Assembly: GCA_018671775.1 (NCBI GenBank) | Contig: JABHGY010000012.1 | Span: 1 to 39,017 of the forward strand | DNA length: 39,017 nt | Direction of reading: 5' to 3' | Source: Fidelibacterota bacterium | GTDB taxonomy: Bacteria > Fidelibacterota > Marinisomatia > Marinisomatales > UBA1611 | Shown: positions 25,912-35,960 of the stretch, one piece after another | How positions within the stretch are numbered: the stretch's first letter is position 1 | Layout: every line of letters starts with the position of its first letter | Position numbers and translations under genes: made by a program | The notes under the pieces: model-generated | Databases searched by the model: none | What the model was told of the DNA's origin: nothing | What the model saw: the letters and a program-made list of their open reading frames with translations, nothing else

Positions 25912-26771
25912 AAATAATTTTAGCAAAAGATGCGGGCTATTGTTTTGGTGTGCGAGAAGCAGTAAAAGTGGCTTATCGGGAATCTGAAAATCATGGAGAA
26001 GTTTATATGTTGGGCCATATTGTGCATAACGAAACCGTGGTGGAAGATTTGGAAAAAGTCGGAGCAAAAGTAGTAGAAACCTTGGAGCAAGTGCCAAAAG
26101 ATAGGCCTGTATTATTCCGCGCACATGGAACTACGCCAGAGATTTGGAGTAAAGCAGATGAAGAAAAATTAAATATTGTTGACGCAACCTGTCCACTTGT
26201 GACTGAAATTCATGAAGAAATAAAACAGCTTGAAAAAGAAGGACGACAGACCATCATCATCGGTGACCACGGTCATGATGAGGTTATCGGTATCGCGGCT
26301 CAAGTTGATTATCCAATTATTATTTCAAATATTGAAGAAGCAAAAGAATTAAAGAAAATGAAAAGTGCCGGTGTGGTTACCCAGTCCACTCAAATGATTG
26401 AGAACGTTCAAGATATTATAAAGGTTTTAATGACAAAAGTATTTGATTTGAGATTTGTCAATACGATTTGTTATCCTACGCGACGAAATCATGAGCAAAT
26501 AAAAGCTTTAGCAGAAAAATGTGATCTTATGATTGTCATCGGATCTTTTACCAGTGCAAATTCGAAACGATTGACACAATTGGCTTTGGAAAGGAATTCA
26601 AAATCTTATCAGGTTACTTGTGCAAAAGACCTCAATATAGATTGGTTTAAAGAAGTGGAAGTTGTGGGAATCTCCGCCGGAGCATCAACGCCAGATTCTA
26701 TTATAACGAGTGTTACAGAAAAAATTAGAAAAATAGGGAACATAAATAAAGAGGAAGTATTATATGACTAA
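25908..26771 (+). CDS. ispH: 4-hydroxy-3-methylbut-2-enyl diphosphate reductase
   Basis: Last enzyme of the MEP isoprenoid pathway, reducing HMBPP to IPP and DMAPP with a [4Fe-4S] cluster. The 287-aa protein has the three cluster cysteines C12 ([11 protein letters not shown]), C95 (DATCPLV) and C188 (TICYPTRRN), plus HIVHNE, RAHGTTP and [11 protein letters not shown]. Overlaps the DHH gene (ATGA) and pdxS by 8 nt. dxs, the first enzyme of the same pathway, is three genes downstream. Confidence 0.97.
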
Positions 26772-27645
26772 AAACACATTTGATTTAAAAGTTGGATTAG
26801 CCGAAATGCTAAAAGGTGGCGTCATCATGGATGTAACCAATACAGAGCAAGCCAAAATTGCAGAATCGGCAGGAGCTTGTGCTGTGATGGCATTGGAAAG
26901 AATTCCGTCTGATATTCGAGAAGATGGAGGGATTGCGCGCATGAGTGATCCTCAAATGATTATTGATATTCAAAAAAATGTTTCAATCCCCGTGATGGCA
27001 AAATGTCGGATAGGCCACTTTGCTGAGTCTCAAATCCTTGAAACATTAGAAGTGGATTTTATTGATGAGAGTGAAGTCTTAACGCCAGCGGATGAGCATA
27101 ATCATATTTGGAAACATGATTCCAAAATTCCATTTGTATGTGGCGCGCGCAATTTAGGCGAAGCCCTTCGACGCATCGGAGAAGGAGCCGCTATGATACG
27201 AACCAAGGGAGAAGCGGGTTCAGGAAATATCGTTGAAGCGGTTCGGCACATGCGCACTATTCAAGGGGAAATGAAGCGATTGACCATTTTAAGCAACGAA
27301 GAGCTTATGGCAGAAGCAAAAGAAATGGGTGCCCCTTTTCCTTTAGTAGAAACAGTGGCAAAACTGGGCAAACTTCCTGTGCCTAATTTTGCGGCAGGCG
27401 GAATTGCAACGCCAGCGGATGCATCCTTGATGATGCAATTAGGCGCAGAATCTGTTTTTGTTGGATCTGGGATTTTTAAAAGTGATGATCCAGAAACGCG
27501 AGCAAAAGCAGTGGTTAAAGCAACGACGCATTACCAAGATGCGAAAAAAGTGGCGGAAGCTTCCACTGGATTGAAAAGTGCCATGAAAGGATTAGACATG
27601 TCAGAGATACCCGAGGGAGAAAGATTGCAGGAGCGTGGCTGGTAG
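26764..27645 (+). CDS. pdxS: Pyridoxal 5'-phosphate synthase subunit PdxS
   Basis: Synthase subunit of the DXP-independent vitamin B6 route: condenses ribose 5-phosphate, glyceraldehyde 3-phosphate and ammonia into PLP. The 293-aa barrel is highly conserved: GGVIMDVTN, the substrate lysine K80 in [19 protein letters not shown] and [14 protein letters not shown] strong Shine-Dalgarno (GAGGAAG) lies inside ispH. Stop overlaps the pdxT GTG by 1 nt. Confidence 0.97.
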   Translation: MTKNTFDLKVGLAEMLKGGVIMDVTNTEQAKIAESAGACAVMALERIPSDIREDGGIARMSDPQMIIDIQKNVSIPVMAKCRIGHFAESQILETLEVDFIDESEVLTPADEHNHIWKHDSKIPFVCGARNLGEALRRIGEGAAMIRTKGEAGSGNIVEAVRHMRTIQGEMKRLTILSNEELMAEAKEMGAPFPLVETVAKLGKLPVPNFAAGGIATPADASLMMQLGAESVFVGSGIFKSDDPETRAKAVVKATTHYQDAKKVAEASTGLKSAMKGLDMSEIPEGERLQERGW

Positions 27646-28253
27646 TGAAGAAAATCGGTGTATTAGCGCTGCAAGGTGATTTTGAAAAGCATCATCAATT
27701 GCTGGCTGAATTGGGGCTTGAATCTATTTCGGTCAGAACCCAAGACTGTTTAGAGCGAGTCGAAGGTTTGGTGATTCCAGGTGGAGAATCCACAACCCTC
27801 TCCATTTTAATGGAAAGTGATAATTTCGTTTCATCTATTCAATCCTTTGGAAAAACATATCCGATTTTAGGCACATGCGCCGGACTTATTATGATGGCAA
27901 AATCTGTTTTAGATCAACGCATAAATCCATTAGGACTATTGGATATTCAAGTGAATCGTAATGCGTACGGACGGCAAATACAATCATCCACAGAATTAAT
28001 ACAAATGCATTGGAAAGATACAATTCATGCTATACCAGCGACAATGATTCGTGCACCAAAAATTGAAAAAGTGGGTGACGATGTTAAAATTTTAGCAGAA
28101 TGGAATGGCGCTCCTGTGGCGGTTATGGAGGGTCATCATATTGGCATTAATTTTCATCCCGAGTTAAATAAAGTTTCCTTATTTCATGAAATTTTATTCC
28201 AGCCAAAAAGTCAAAATTTTCACAAAGCAATTCAGGAAAAAAATGTCAGCTAA
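27645..28253 (+). CDS. pdxT: Pyridoxal 5'-phosphate synthase glutaminase PdxT
   Basis: Class I glutamine amidotransferase that supplies ammonia to PdxS. The 202-aa protein has VLALQGDFEKH, the PGGESTT loop, the nucleophile C78 in LGTCAGLIMM and the H171-x-E173 pair in INFHPEL. Start is GTG, fused to the pdxS stop (TAGTG). It overlaps dxs by 11 nt. Together with PdxS it forms the 12+12 PLP synthase. Confidence 0.96.
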   Translation: MKKIGVLALQGDFEKHHQLLAELGLESISVRTQDCLERVEGLVIPGGESTTLSILMESDNFVSSIQSFGKTYPILGTCAGLIMMAKSVLDQRINPLGLLDIQVNRNAYGRQIQSSTELIQMHWKDTIHAIPATMIRAPKIEKVGDDVKILAEWNGAPVAVMEGHHIGINFHPELNKVSLFHEILFQPKSQNFHKAIQEKNVS

Positions 28254-30129
28254 ATTATTGAAAACTATCCAGTCACCTGCAGATTTAAAAGAATTAAATC
28301 TGGACGAACTTCATACAATTTGTGATGAATTGCGCCAACATATTATTGAAACAATTACACAAACGGGTGGGCACCTTGCACCTACATTAGGTGTTATCGA
28401 ATTGACAGTGGCTTTGCATTATATTTTTGAGGCGCCAAAGGATAAAATTGTCTGGGATGTGGGGCATCAAGCATACGCGCATAAATTATTGACAGGTCGA
28501 CTTGAGCAATTTCCCACCATTCGTCAATTTAAAGGTTTGAGTGGATTTTTAAAACGCAATGAAAGTGAATATGATGTTTTTGGTGCGGGGCATGCTTCCA
28601 CATCCATTTCGGCTGGTTTAGGTATTGCGGTTGCTAGAGATCATAATGGGGATAATTTCCGAGTTGCCTCTATTATTGGCGATGGATCAATGTCAGGCGG
28701 TTTAGCATTTGAAGGAATTAATAACGCAGGACATCTTCGAAAACAATTGCTTGTGATTTTGAATGACAACGAAATGTCAATCTCACCCAATGTGGGTGCC
28801 ATGCATCATTATTTGACTCGAATTGTGACCAATCCTGTTTATAACCGAATCCGAGATGAAATATGGAATATTACTGGAAAATTACCGTATGGAAAAAAGA
28901 TATCAAGATCGGTCATCCGAAAAATTGAAGAAAGTATTAAAAGTCTTTTGGTGCCAGGCATTTTATTTGATGAATTAGGTTTCCGATATATGGGGCCGAT
29001 TGATGGACATAATTTAGACGAAGTCGTACATACGTTAAATAATATCAAAGACATTAAAACACCGATTCTGCTTCATGTTTTAACCAAAAAAGGAAAAGGC
29101 CTAAGTAAAGCTGAAAATGATCCTGTGAATTTCCATGGAGTGAAGCCCAGTGAAAAAAATGAGCCAGTTAAAGAAGAAAAGCCAGTAAGCGCCCCTTCAT
29201 TTCAATCTGTTTTTGGATATTTAGCTTGCGAGGTGGCACGGAATCAAAATGAAACGGTTTGCATCACCGCGGCCATGCGGGAAGGAACGGGACTGGTTCC
29301 TTATGCAAAAGAATTTCCTGATCGTTATTATGATGTGGGGATTGCGGAGGGACATGCGGTTACATTTGCGGGCGGTCTATTGACAGAAAAAGTGCGTCCC
29401 ATTTTGGCCATATATTCTTCATTTCTGAAGAGAGCTTTTGATCATATGGTGCATGACATCGCGACGCAACATTTACCTGCAATTTTCTGTTTAGATCGTT
29501 CTGGACTCGTGGGCGAAGATGGGCCAACCCACCATGGCACTTTGGATATTGCTTATATGCGGTGTATTCAAGATATGGTTGTGAGTGCGCCGAAAAATGG
29601 GAATGAGTTTCGACATTTACTTTATACCGCTTTAAATCAATCGAAGAAACCCTTTTCGATCCGCTATCCCAAAAATTCGTCTGTTGAATTTGATGAAAAT
29701 GGGCAAGCGGAATTATTGCCTATCGGTTCTTGGGAAGTGATGAGCCGTGGTTCAGATATAGCCCTACTTGCCGTTGGACCCTTGGTTTATACCGCTTTGG
29801 AGATTGGAAAAACATTAGCAAAAGAAGGCATTCAATGTGAAATAGTGAATTGTCGCTTTATTAAGCCCATGGATACTCAATATCTCGCATCGATTGTGTC
29901 TAAATTTTCGAAAGTAATTACGATTGAAGAAGGTAGTATAACTGGCGGATTTGGTGACGGCGTTGCTTCGTGGTTATTGGAAAATAATTATCAAGGTTCA
30001 TTGAAACGTATTGGATTACCAGATGAATTTATTGAACATGGCTCGAGAGATGAATTGTTGGATCTTGTGGGATTGACCGCAACAAAAATGATGGAAACCA
30101 TTCGTATGCAATTATCGGATTCAAAATAG
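28243..30129 (+). CDS. dxs: 1-deoxy-D-xylulose-5-phosphate synthase
   Basis: First enzyme of the MEP pathway, a thiamine-diphosphate enzyme joining pyruvate and glyceraldehyde 3-phosphate. From ATG 28243 it is 628 aa, the usual length; the track's 28186 start adds 19 residues lying within pdxT and lacks support, whereas CAGGA precedes 28243. Motifs: GGHLAPTLGVIELTVAL, WDVGHQAYAHKLLTGR, ThDP motif GDGSMSGG...ILNDN, GIAEGHAVTFAGGL and DRSGLVGEDGPTHHG. Last gene of the overlapping set; 53 bp separate it from the mutase gene. Confidence 0.96.
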   Translation: MSAKLLKTIQSPADLKELNLDELHTICDELRQHIIETITQTGGHLAPTLGVIELTVALHYIFEAPKDKIVWDVGHQAYAHKLLTGRLEQFPTIRQFKGLSGFLKRNESEYDVFGAGHASTSISAGLGIAVARDHNGDNFRVASIIGDGSMSGGLAFEGINNAGHLRKQLLVILNDNEMSISPNVGAMHHYLTRIVTNPVYNRIRDEIWNITGKLPYGKKISRSVIRKIEESIKSLLVPGILFDELGFRYMGPIDGHNLDEVVHTLNNIKDIKTPILLHVLTKKGKGLSKAENDPVNFHGVKPSEKNEPVKEEKPVSAPSFQSVFGYLACEVARNQNETVCITAAMREGTGLVPYAKEFPDRYYDVGIAEGHAVTFAGGLLTEKVRPILAIYSSFLKRAFDHMVHDIATQHLPAIFCLDRSGLVGEDGPTHHGTLDIAYMRCIQDMVVSAPKNGNEFRHLLYTALNQSKKPFSIRYPKNSSVEFDENGQAELLPIGSWEVMSRGSDIALLAVGPLVYTALEIGKTLAKEGIQCEIVNCRFIKPMDTQYLASIVSKFSKVITIEEGSITGGFGDGVASWLLENNYQGSLKRIGLPDEFIEHGSRDELLDLVGLTATKMMETIRMQLSDSK

Positions 30130-30182
30130 GTTCTAAATCTTATTTATAGATTTTAACTACTTTAATCAATGGACACAGATAC

Positions 30183-31853
30183 ATGAAAAAAACGAATATG
30201 AAACAATTGAATTTGTTTGAAGAAAATAAAAAGCAGTGGAAAAAATCTGTTCAAAAATTGGGTCATCGATCAGCTAATTTTGAAACCTTAAGTGGGGAGA
30301 AAGTAGATATATGCTATTTCCCTGAAAGCCCCAATGAAGACTATGTAAATGATTTAGGCTTTCCTGGACAATTCCCTTACACGCGAGGTGTTCACCCAAA
30401 TTTATATCGAGGACGCCTTTGGACTATGCGTCAATTTGCTGGATTTGGCACGCCAGAGGATACAAATAATCGCTACCATTTACTTTTAAGCAAAGGGCAA
30501 ACGGGCTTGTCCGTTGCATTTGATATGCCCACCTTAATGGGCTATGATCCAGATCATCCATTTTCTGAAGGGGAAGTGGGGAAATGTGGCGTGAATGTTT
30601 CAGCCTTAAAAGATATGGAATCATTATTTGATGGGATTAATTTGGGCGATATCTCTGTTTCTCAAACCATCAACGGTCCAGCTATTATTTTACTCGCTTT
30701 TTATATTGCGACAGCGGAGAAGCAAAACGTGCCATTAGATCAGCTTCGAGGCACCATGCAAAATGATATTCTCAAAGAATTCATTGCGCAAAAAGAATGG
30801 ATTTATCCGCCAAAACCTTCCATGCGAATCATTACCGATATGCTCTCTTTTTGCACGGAACACATGCCACAATTCAATACAATTTCCATTAGCGGTTATC
30901 ATATTCGTGAAGCAGGATCCACCGCAGCGCAAGAATTGGCTTTTACTTTAGCCGATGGATTTTCTTACGTGGAGCACGGGATAGCAGCGGGATTGAATGT
31001 GGATGATTTTGCTCCTCGACTCTCATTCTTTTTTAACTCACATTTAGATTTCTTTGAAGAAATTGCAAAGTTTCGAGCAGCGCGTAGAATTTGGGCAAAA
31101 CGAATGAAACATAAATATGGCGCGAAAAGTGAACGTTCTTGGAAGTTAAGATTCCATACACAAACGGCAGGATGTAGTCTTACGGCGCAACAACCAGAAA
31201 TCAATATCGCCCGAACGGGCTTTCAAGGGTTAGCTGCTGTTTTGGGAGGAACCCAAAGTCTCCATACAAATTCCATGGATGAAACGCTGGCGCTTCCCAG
31301 CGAAAAAGCCGCAGAAATCGCGTTGCGAACCCAACAGCTTATTGCTTTTGAAACTGGCGTTGCAAATGTGGTGGATCCTTTAGGTGGATCTTGGTTTATT
31401 GAGGATTTAACGAATAAAATTGAAGAGAAAGCAGAGGATTATTTTCATCAAATTGATGAATTGGGTGGTGTAATTTCTGCCATAGAAAAGGGGTATTTTC
31501 AAAGAGAAATTGCAAAAGCAGCTTCAGATTATCAAGAAAAAATTGACAAAAAAGAACGGATTGTGGTTGGCGTAAATACTTTTGTAAATCAAAATGAAGC
31601 CATAGATATTCCGATTTTAGAAATTGGTGCTGAAGCGGAACAAAAACAAACCAAAGCCCTACAAACCTTAAAAGAGAATCGGGACTCTGGTGCAGTTCAA
31701 TCTTCGTTGGACAAAATACAAAAAGCGTGCGTTGGAACAGAGAACCTCGTTCCCCTTATTGTAGCAGCGGCAAAGGCAGATGCGACCCTTGGCGAAATTG
31801 TAGATGCGATGAAAAAAGAATTTGGAGAATGGCAAGAAACAGCCGTTTTTTAA
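30183..31853 (+). CDS. AdoCbl-dependent acyl-CoA mutase, catalytic (large) subunit, ICM-like residues
   Basis: Catalytic barrel of the methylmalonyl-CoA mutase superfamily, 556 aa, without a fused B12-binding domain, so a small cobalamin-binding subunit must be encoded elsewhere. Standard motifs: [32 protein letters not shown] (H240 matches catalytic H244 of the P. shermanii enzyme) and [19 protein letters not shown]. At the substrate pocket it has F85 (MRQFAGF) and Q203 (FIAQKEW) where methylmalonyl-CoA mutase has Y89 and R207. These are the isobutyryl-CoA mutase residues. Automatic annotation would say methylmalonyl-CoA mutase; I favour isobutyryl-CoA mutase or another branched acyl-CoA mutase. 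Cofactor supply by the upstream adenosyltransferase fits. Confidence 0.85.
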   Translation: MKKTNMKQLNLFEENKKQWKKSVQKLGHRSANFETLSGEKVDICYFPESPNEDYVNDLGFPGQFPYTRGVHPNLYRGRLWTMRQFAGFGTPEDTNNRYHLLLSKGQTGLSVAFDMPTLMGYDPDHPFSEGEVGKCGVNVSALKDMESLFDGINLGDISVSQTINGPAIILLAFYIATAEKQNVPLDQLRGTMQNDILKEFIAQKEWIYPPKPSMRIITDMLSFCTEHMPQFNTISISGYHIREAGSTAAQELAFTLADGFSYVEHGIAAGLNVDDFAPRLSFFFNSHLDFFEEIAKFRAARRIWAKRMKHKYGAKSERSWKLRFHTQTAGCSLTAQQPEINIARTGFQGLAAVLGGTQSLHTNSMDETLALPSEKAAEIALRTQQLIAFETGVANVVDPLGGSWFIEDLTNKIEEKAEDYFHQIDELGGVISAIEKGYFQREIAKAASDYQEKIDKKERIVVGVNTFVNQNEAIDIPILEIGAEAEQKQTKALQTLKENRDSGAVQSSLDKIQKACVGTENLVPLIVAAAKADATLGEIVDAMKKEFGEWQETAVF

Positions 31854-31886
31854 AAAATTATTTAATGACGAAAAAAGGAGTCAATA

Positions 31887-32321
31887 ATGAATTCAAAAAA
31901 TAAATTTATCCTAGCCATATCGGGCATTGTTGTGGTCTTTGTCTTATGGATTTACTGGGTATCAAATTCGTCTGGCGAAGGCAATCAATCCATGGTTGAG
32001 TTTATTTCCGTCGATGATTTGGACGATTATGAAAATGAACGTGTCCGATTGGGTGGACTAATTCAGGATGAATCCATCCGAATCTCTGAAGACAATTTGC
32101 TTGATGTCCATTTTATGCTTGAGCAAGGGGATGAGGCCGTCAAAGTTCACTATGGAAAAACCCGCCCTGATTTATTTAAGGATGGGGCAGAAGTGATTGT
32201 GGAAGGGATTTATACGGCTGGCATTTTTCAAGCGGATATGCTACAAACCAAATGTGCTTCTCGTTATGAAGGCGATTTACGTGATGAGTCAGATTATAAT
32301 ATGGATGAGGTCGAAATATGA
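31887..32321 (+). CDS. ccmE: Cytochrome c maturation haem chaperone CcmE (CxxxY type)
   Basis: Periplasmic haem chaperone that binds haem covalently and delivers it to CcmF. The 144-aa protein has one N-terminal anchor (about residues 7-25) and an OB-fold domain (VRLGGLIQDESIRI, VKVHYGKTRPDLFKDGAEVI, EGIYTAGIFQADML). The haem-binding motif is KCASRY, so the usual histidine of HxxxY is C123, with Y127 retained. This is the CxxxY variant known from some sulphate reducers and archaea. Good Shine-Dalgarno (AAAGGAG). Overlaps ccmF by 4 nt (ATGA). Confidence 0.92.
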   Translation: MNSKNKFILAISGIVVVFVLWIYWVSNSSGEGNQSMVEFISVDDLDDYENERVRLGGLIQDESIRISEDNLLDVHFMLEQGDEAVKVHYGKTRPDLFKDGAEVIVEGIYTAGIFQADMLQTKCASRYEGDLRDESDYNMDEVEI

Positions 32322-34291
32322 TTCCTTTAACAGGCGCAATCTCTCTAAATCTTTCTTTAGCGTTTGGGATTCTTACTTTATTTGTCATAGGGTTTTATAT
32401 TCGTAACGATGATTTTCGTTTATATCGAACAGGGCAAAGGCTTTCTCTTGTAACGTCGGGATTAAGTTTACTCGCAACGGGCGTATTGACCAATGAATTG
32501 ATTGCAGGAAATTTTGACTTAGATTATGTGGCGCACTATACTAGCAATGAAACGCCATTTATGTATAAAATTACTGCTTTATGGGCGGGACAATCTGGGT
32601 CCATGCTTTTTTGGCTGGCGATCCTTTCTGTCTATGCAATGGTTGCTGTTTTACAAAACAAAGATAAGCATCTGTCACTTATGCCCTGGGTTATTTTTGT
32701 TACCACTATTGTTCAATTATTTTTCCTCGCCATGACAAATTTTGTTACGAATCCATTTGAACCTACCAATGCTGATTTTGTGATTATGAACGGAAACGGA
32801 CTAAATCCCTTGTTGCAAAATCCCACTATGGCCATTCATCCACCCATGTTGTATTTGGGTTATGTTGGATTTACCATTCCTTTTGCATTTGCCTTGGCAG
32901 CGCTTATTAAAAGAGATGCGAGCTCTCTGTGGATTAAAACTGTTCGGCGTTGGACTTTAGTGACCTGGCTCTTTTTAGGTATTGGCATTATCCTTGGTGG
33001 ATGGTGGGCGTATTTAGAATTAGGTTGGGGCGGATACTGGGCTTGGGATCCTGTGGAGAATGCATCCTTTATGCCTTGGCTGACGGGAACCGCATTTGTC
33101 CATTCTATTATCATTCAAGAAAAAAAGAATATGCTCAAAATCTGGAATATGATTTTGATTATCGTCACCTTCACGCTGTGCATATTTGGAACTTTCCTCA
33201 CGCGGTCCGGCGTAATGTCTTCGGTGCATTCTTTTACAGCAAGTGGATTGGGGCCTCTCTTTTTGAGCTTCGTTTTCATCATCATGATTGTCAGTTTTGG
33301 GCTCCTTTATTACAGAAGAGCGGACTTCAAATCAGAAAAACGTTTGGAGTCATTTACGTCGAGAGAGAGTGGATTTCTTTTCAATAATGTGGTTTTTGTG
33401 GTTTTATGCTTCGCAGTGTTTTGGGGCACAATCTTCCCAGTGATATCAGAAGCAGTTCGGGGGACAAAAATTACGGTGGGAGCTCCATTTTTTAATCAAA
33501 TCAATATTCCTATTGGCTTGATATTATTATTTTTGACAGGAGTTGGTCCTTTGTTGGCGTGGCGGAATACGAGCAAAGAGAGTTTAATTAAGAATTTTAC
33601 CAGTCCAATTATTGTGGCATTGCTTACTGGGGGCGTTTTATTTGCATTAAATGTCCGTGGTAATTCTCTGGTCGCTTTATCTTTAGCCAGTTTTGTAGCA
33701 ACGACAATTCTGATAGAATTTTGGCGTGGAATTAGTGCCCGGACAGGAAAATTTGAAGAATCTGTTTTTACTGCTTTTATTCGACTCATCCAAAAGAACC
33801 GTAGCCGTTATGGCGGATATATTACGCATCTTGGTATCGTTTTGATGTTTGTGGGCTTTAGCGGTCACGCATTTGATATTGAAAATGAATGGGGATTAAA
33901 AGCAGGAAATCGAGAAACGGTTGGAAATTATGAAGTTGAGTTACTGAAAATTAGCCAGGAAGAACGACCCAATCACTATGCTTATATTGCAGATTTAAAT
34001 GTGTATCAAAAAGAGGATGGAAAATTTGTCACAGATTTGCATCCAGAAAAACGCATTTATTTCCATCGTGATCCCAATCCAGATAAACGGCAACCTCATA
34101 GTGAATTAGATATTTACTCCACGCTTGTTCGTGATATTTACTCTATTTTTACTGGCGTTGATCCTGAGAATAATGTGGGCTATTTCAAAATTATGATTAA
34201 TCCACTGGTGCAGTGGGTTTGGATTGGCTCTTATCTATTAGTTATTGGAACGGTCATTGCCATGTGGCCTGCCAAAAGGAGAATTGTATGA
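32318..34291 (+). CDS. ccmF: Cytochrome c haem lyase subunit CcmF
   Basis: Integral membrane haem lyase that receives haem from CcmE and attaches it to CxxCH apocytochromes. The 657-aa protein shows many helices, the periplasmic WWD domain (GGWWAYLELGWGGYWAWD, 227-244, then PVENASFMPW) and conserved histidines such as H174 in MAIHPPMLYLGY. Overlaps ccmE and the CcmI-like gene by 4 nt each. ccmA, B, C, G and a CcmH thioreductase domain are not in the window and must lie elsewhere. Confidence 0.96.
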   Translation: MIPLTGAISLNLSLAFGILTLFVIGFYIRNDDFRLYRTGQRLSLVTSGLSLLATGVLTNELIAGNFDLDYVAHYTSNETPFMYKITALWAGQSGSMLFWLAILSVYAMVAVLQNKDKHLSLMPWVIFVTTIVQLFFLAMTNFVTNPFEPTNADFVIMNGNGLNPLLQNPTMAIHPPMLYLGYVGFTIPFAFALAALIKRDASSLWIKTVRRWTLVTWLFLGIGIILGGWWAYLELGWGGYWAWDPVENASFMPWLTGTAFVHSIIIQEKKNMLKIWNMILIIVTFTLCIFGTFLTRSGVMSSVHSFTASGLGPLFLSFVFIIMIVSFGLLYYRRADFKSEKRLESFTSRESGFLFNNVVFVVLCFAVFWGTIFPVISEAVRGTKITVGAPFFNQINIPIGLILLFLTGVGPLLAWRNTSKESLIKNFTSPIIVALLTGGVLFALNVRGNSLVALSLASFVATTILIEFWRGISARTGKFEESVFTAFIRLIQKNRSRYGGYITHLGIVLMFVGFSGHAFDIENEWGLKAGNRETVGNYEVELLKISQEERPNHYAYIADLNVYQKEDGKFVTDLHPEKRIYFHRDPNPDKRQPHSELDIYSTLVRDIYSIFTGVDPENNVGYFKIMINPLVQWVWIGSYLLVIGTVIAMWPAKRRIV

Positions 34292-34566
34292 CGTGGAATG
34301 ACACAATCCTAATCTTTATTATCTTTGTTGCTTCTGCGTGGTATGTGATTCAGCCATTGATGAAAGAGACGGTGCTTAGGCCTGCGGATGAAGATGTTTC
34401 ACAAGCATTATTGAGACAAAAGATGATGCTCATGGACCAAATTAAAGAATTGGAAATGGATTTTGAAGTGGGGAATATGGATGAAAAAGATTATAAGGAA
34501 CAACGGAATGCTTTAAAGCGAGACATTTCATCTTTGCTAGAAAGAATGAAGAGCAAGGGAAAATAG
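34288..34566 (+). CDS. Small CcmI-like cytochrome c biogenesis protein
   Basis: From ATG 34288 (ATGA overlap with ccmF, AAAGGAG upstream) the product is 92 aa; the track's 34213 start runs through ccmF codons in another frame and is rejected. It has one N-terminal helix (about 6-22) and a charged coiled-coil (QKMMLMDQIKELEMDFEVGN, then MDEKDYKEQRNALKRDISSL) like the N-terminal part of CcmI, but without the CcmI TPR domain. Position after ccmF supports a role in apocytochrome handling. It lacks the LRCxxC motif, so it is not a CcmH thioreductase. Confidence 0.75.
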   Translation: MTWNDTILIFIIFVASAWYVIQPLMKETVLRPADEDVSQALLRQKMMLMDQIKELEMDFEVGNMDEKDYKEQRNALKRDISSLLERMKSKGK

Positions 34567-34611
34567 CTTTATTAAAATCTGGATCTTTTTATAAAAATTA
34601 CAATCTATGAA

Positions 34612-35940
34612 ATGAAGAAAACCTTCCCGTTCTTACTCTTATTTTCCGCCTGCTTCCTTTTTAACAAAGAGAATGAACAAAACACAGATTTAACCTTATC
34701 TCTTCACTCTGCGGGCGTTACCAGTATAAACCTAAATGTAAGTCCGGAGGATTCATTAAGTTTTTTTACTTTTGAACTCAGCCGAAATGATTCGGTCGTG
34801 AAAACTTTATCCATTCAATCGAATACACTTATAAAAGACACAGGGCTTAATCCAAATACAGCCTACACTTACAAAGGCTATTGGATGAATGGAACAAAAC
34901 GCGTTGGAGAAAGCAATACGCTTAATGTAACGACCATGGATACCACCAGCCATAACTTTACGTGGGAGATAGATACATTGGGAGAATACGGAAGTTATTT
35001 GAATGATGTATGGATTGTTGACGAGAATGATATTTGGGTGGTGGGTGCATTATCCATTGATGATTCTACCCTGAATTATGAGGGGCATCTAAATTATAAC
35101 GCCGCTCATTGGGATGGAAATGAATGGGAATTCAGAAAAGTAATGCAACCAGGAGGGTATGTTATTCCTGTTAGTTGCATCTATTATTTTGATGAGAATG
35201 ATATTTGGTTTGGACAAGGGGGTTTACCGATTCAATGGAATGGCGATGAATACTATATGTTCATGCCTTCAAACGGGGAACACCCAGGACAACCTACTAT
35301 TAACGCAATATGGGGCACGTCATCATCCAATATGTATTTTGTTGGAAGAAGGGGTAGCATTGTTCATTATGATGGAACTGAGTTTGTACAGATGGAAAGT
35401 GGGACGAATGTAAATTTAAAGAACATTCATGGCTCTGGTGATGGAGAGTTTGTATTTGCAACTGGGTTTACCATTTCAGGGGAAAATGCAGGGCAGACTG
35501 TTGCGTTAGAACTTATAGATAATGAATGGCAGACCCTTTATTCATATCACACAACCTGGCCTAATAATGAATCCACCGGTGGAGTTTATGCCTGTTATGT
35601 ATATGGAGATACCGTATATTTTAACAGAACCGGTGGATTTTGGAAATTTAACTACTTGACAAGAGAATCTACGATTATTCCACCTGAAAATACTGGCGGG
35701 TTAAGTGGATTTGGTTTTCAAAAAATAATTGTAGCAAATACTAATGATATTCATTTTATAGCAAATGGGTTTTCATATCTGCACTTTAATGGTGGCAGTT
35801 GGTATGTTGACCATAGTGTTAATACTTATTTTTTATCGGAGTGTGTATCAAACAACTTCGACTATGAGGCTAACAGCATAACAATGGTTGGGTACATTAC
35901 TTTAGGCAAAGGGATTGTGGTTTTGGGCAGACACAAATAG
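34612..35940 (+). CDS. Putative lipoprotein with FN3-like domain and beta-propeller-like repeats
   Basis: Not assigned to a named family. The 442-aa protein begins with a lipoprotein-type signal (KKTFPFLLLFSAC, C14 as likely lipid site). Residues about 27-108 resemble an FN3 domain (LNPNTAYTYKGYWMNG is the typical strand-loop). From about 117 onward come repeated Asn/Asp-Ile-Trp units (NDVWIVDENDIWVVG, YYFDENDIWFGQG, NAIWGTSSSNMYFVG, VANTNDIHFIANG), suggesting propeller blades. Probably an outer-membrane or surface lipoprotein that binds a ligand. It is 20 bp upstream of the secreted protease ORF, so the two are likely co-expressed. The start follows a short AT-rich gap without a clear Shine-Dalgarno. 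Confidence 0.7.
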   Translation: MKKTFPFLLLFSACFLFNKENEQNTDLTLSLHSAGVTSINLNVSPEDSLSFFTFELSRNDSVVKTLSIQSNTLIKDTGLNPNTAYTYKGYWMNGTKRVGESNTLNVTTMDTTSHNFTWEIDTLGEYGSYLNDVWIVDENDIWVVGALSIDDSTLNYEGHLNYNAAHWDGNEWEFRKVMQPGGYVIPVSCIYYFDENDIWFGQGGLPIQWNGDEYYMFMPSNGEHPGQPTINAIWGTSSSNMYFVGRRGSIVHYDGTEFVQMESGTNVNLKNIHGSGDGEFVFATGFTISGENAGQTVALELIDNEWQTLYSYHTTWPNNESTGGVYACYVYGDTVYFNRTGGFWKFNYLTRESTIIPPENTGGLSGFGFQKIIVANTNDIHFIANGFSYLHFNGGSWYVDHSVNTYFLSECVSNNFDYEANSITMVGYITLGKGIVVLGRHK

Positions 35941-35960
35941 AAAAAAATGGAGGAATAACA

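Noticed and set aside
30135-30153. AAATCT / AGATTT hairpin after dxs as a terminator
   Set aside because: A 6-bp AT-only stem without a T-run is too weak to support termination.
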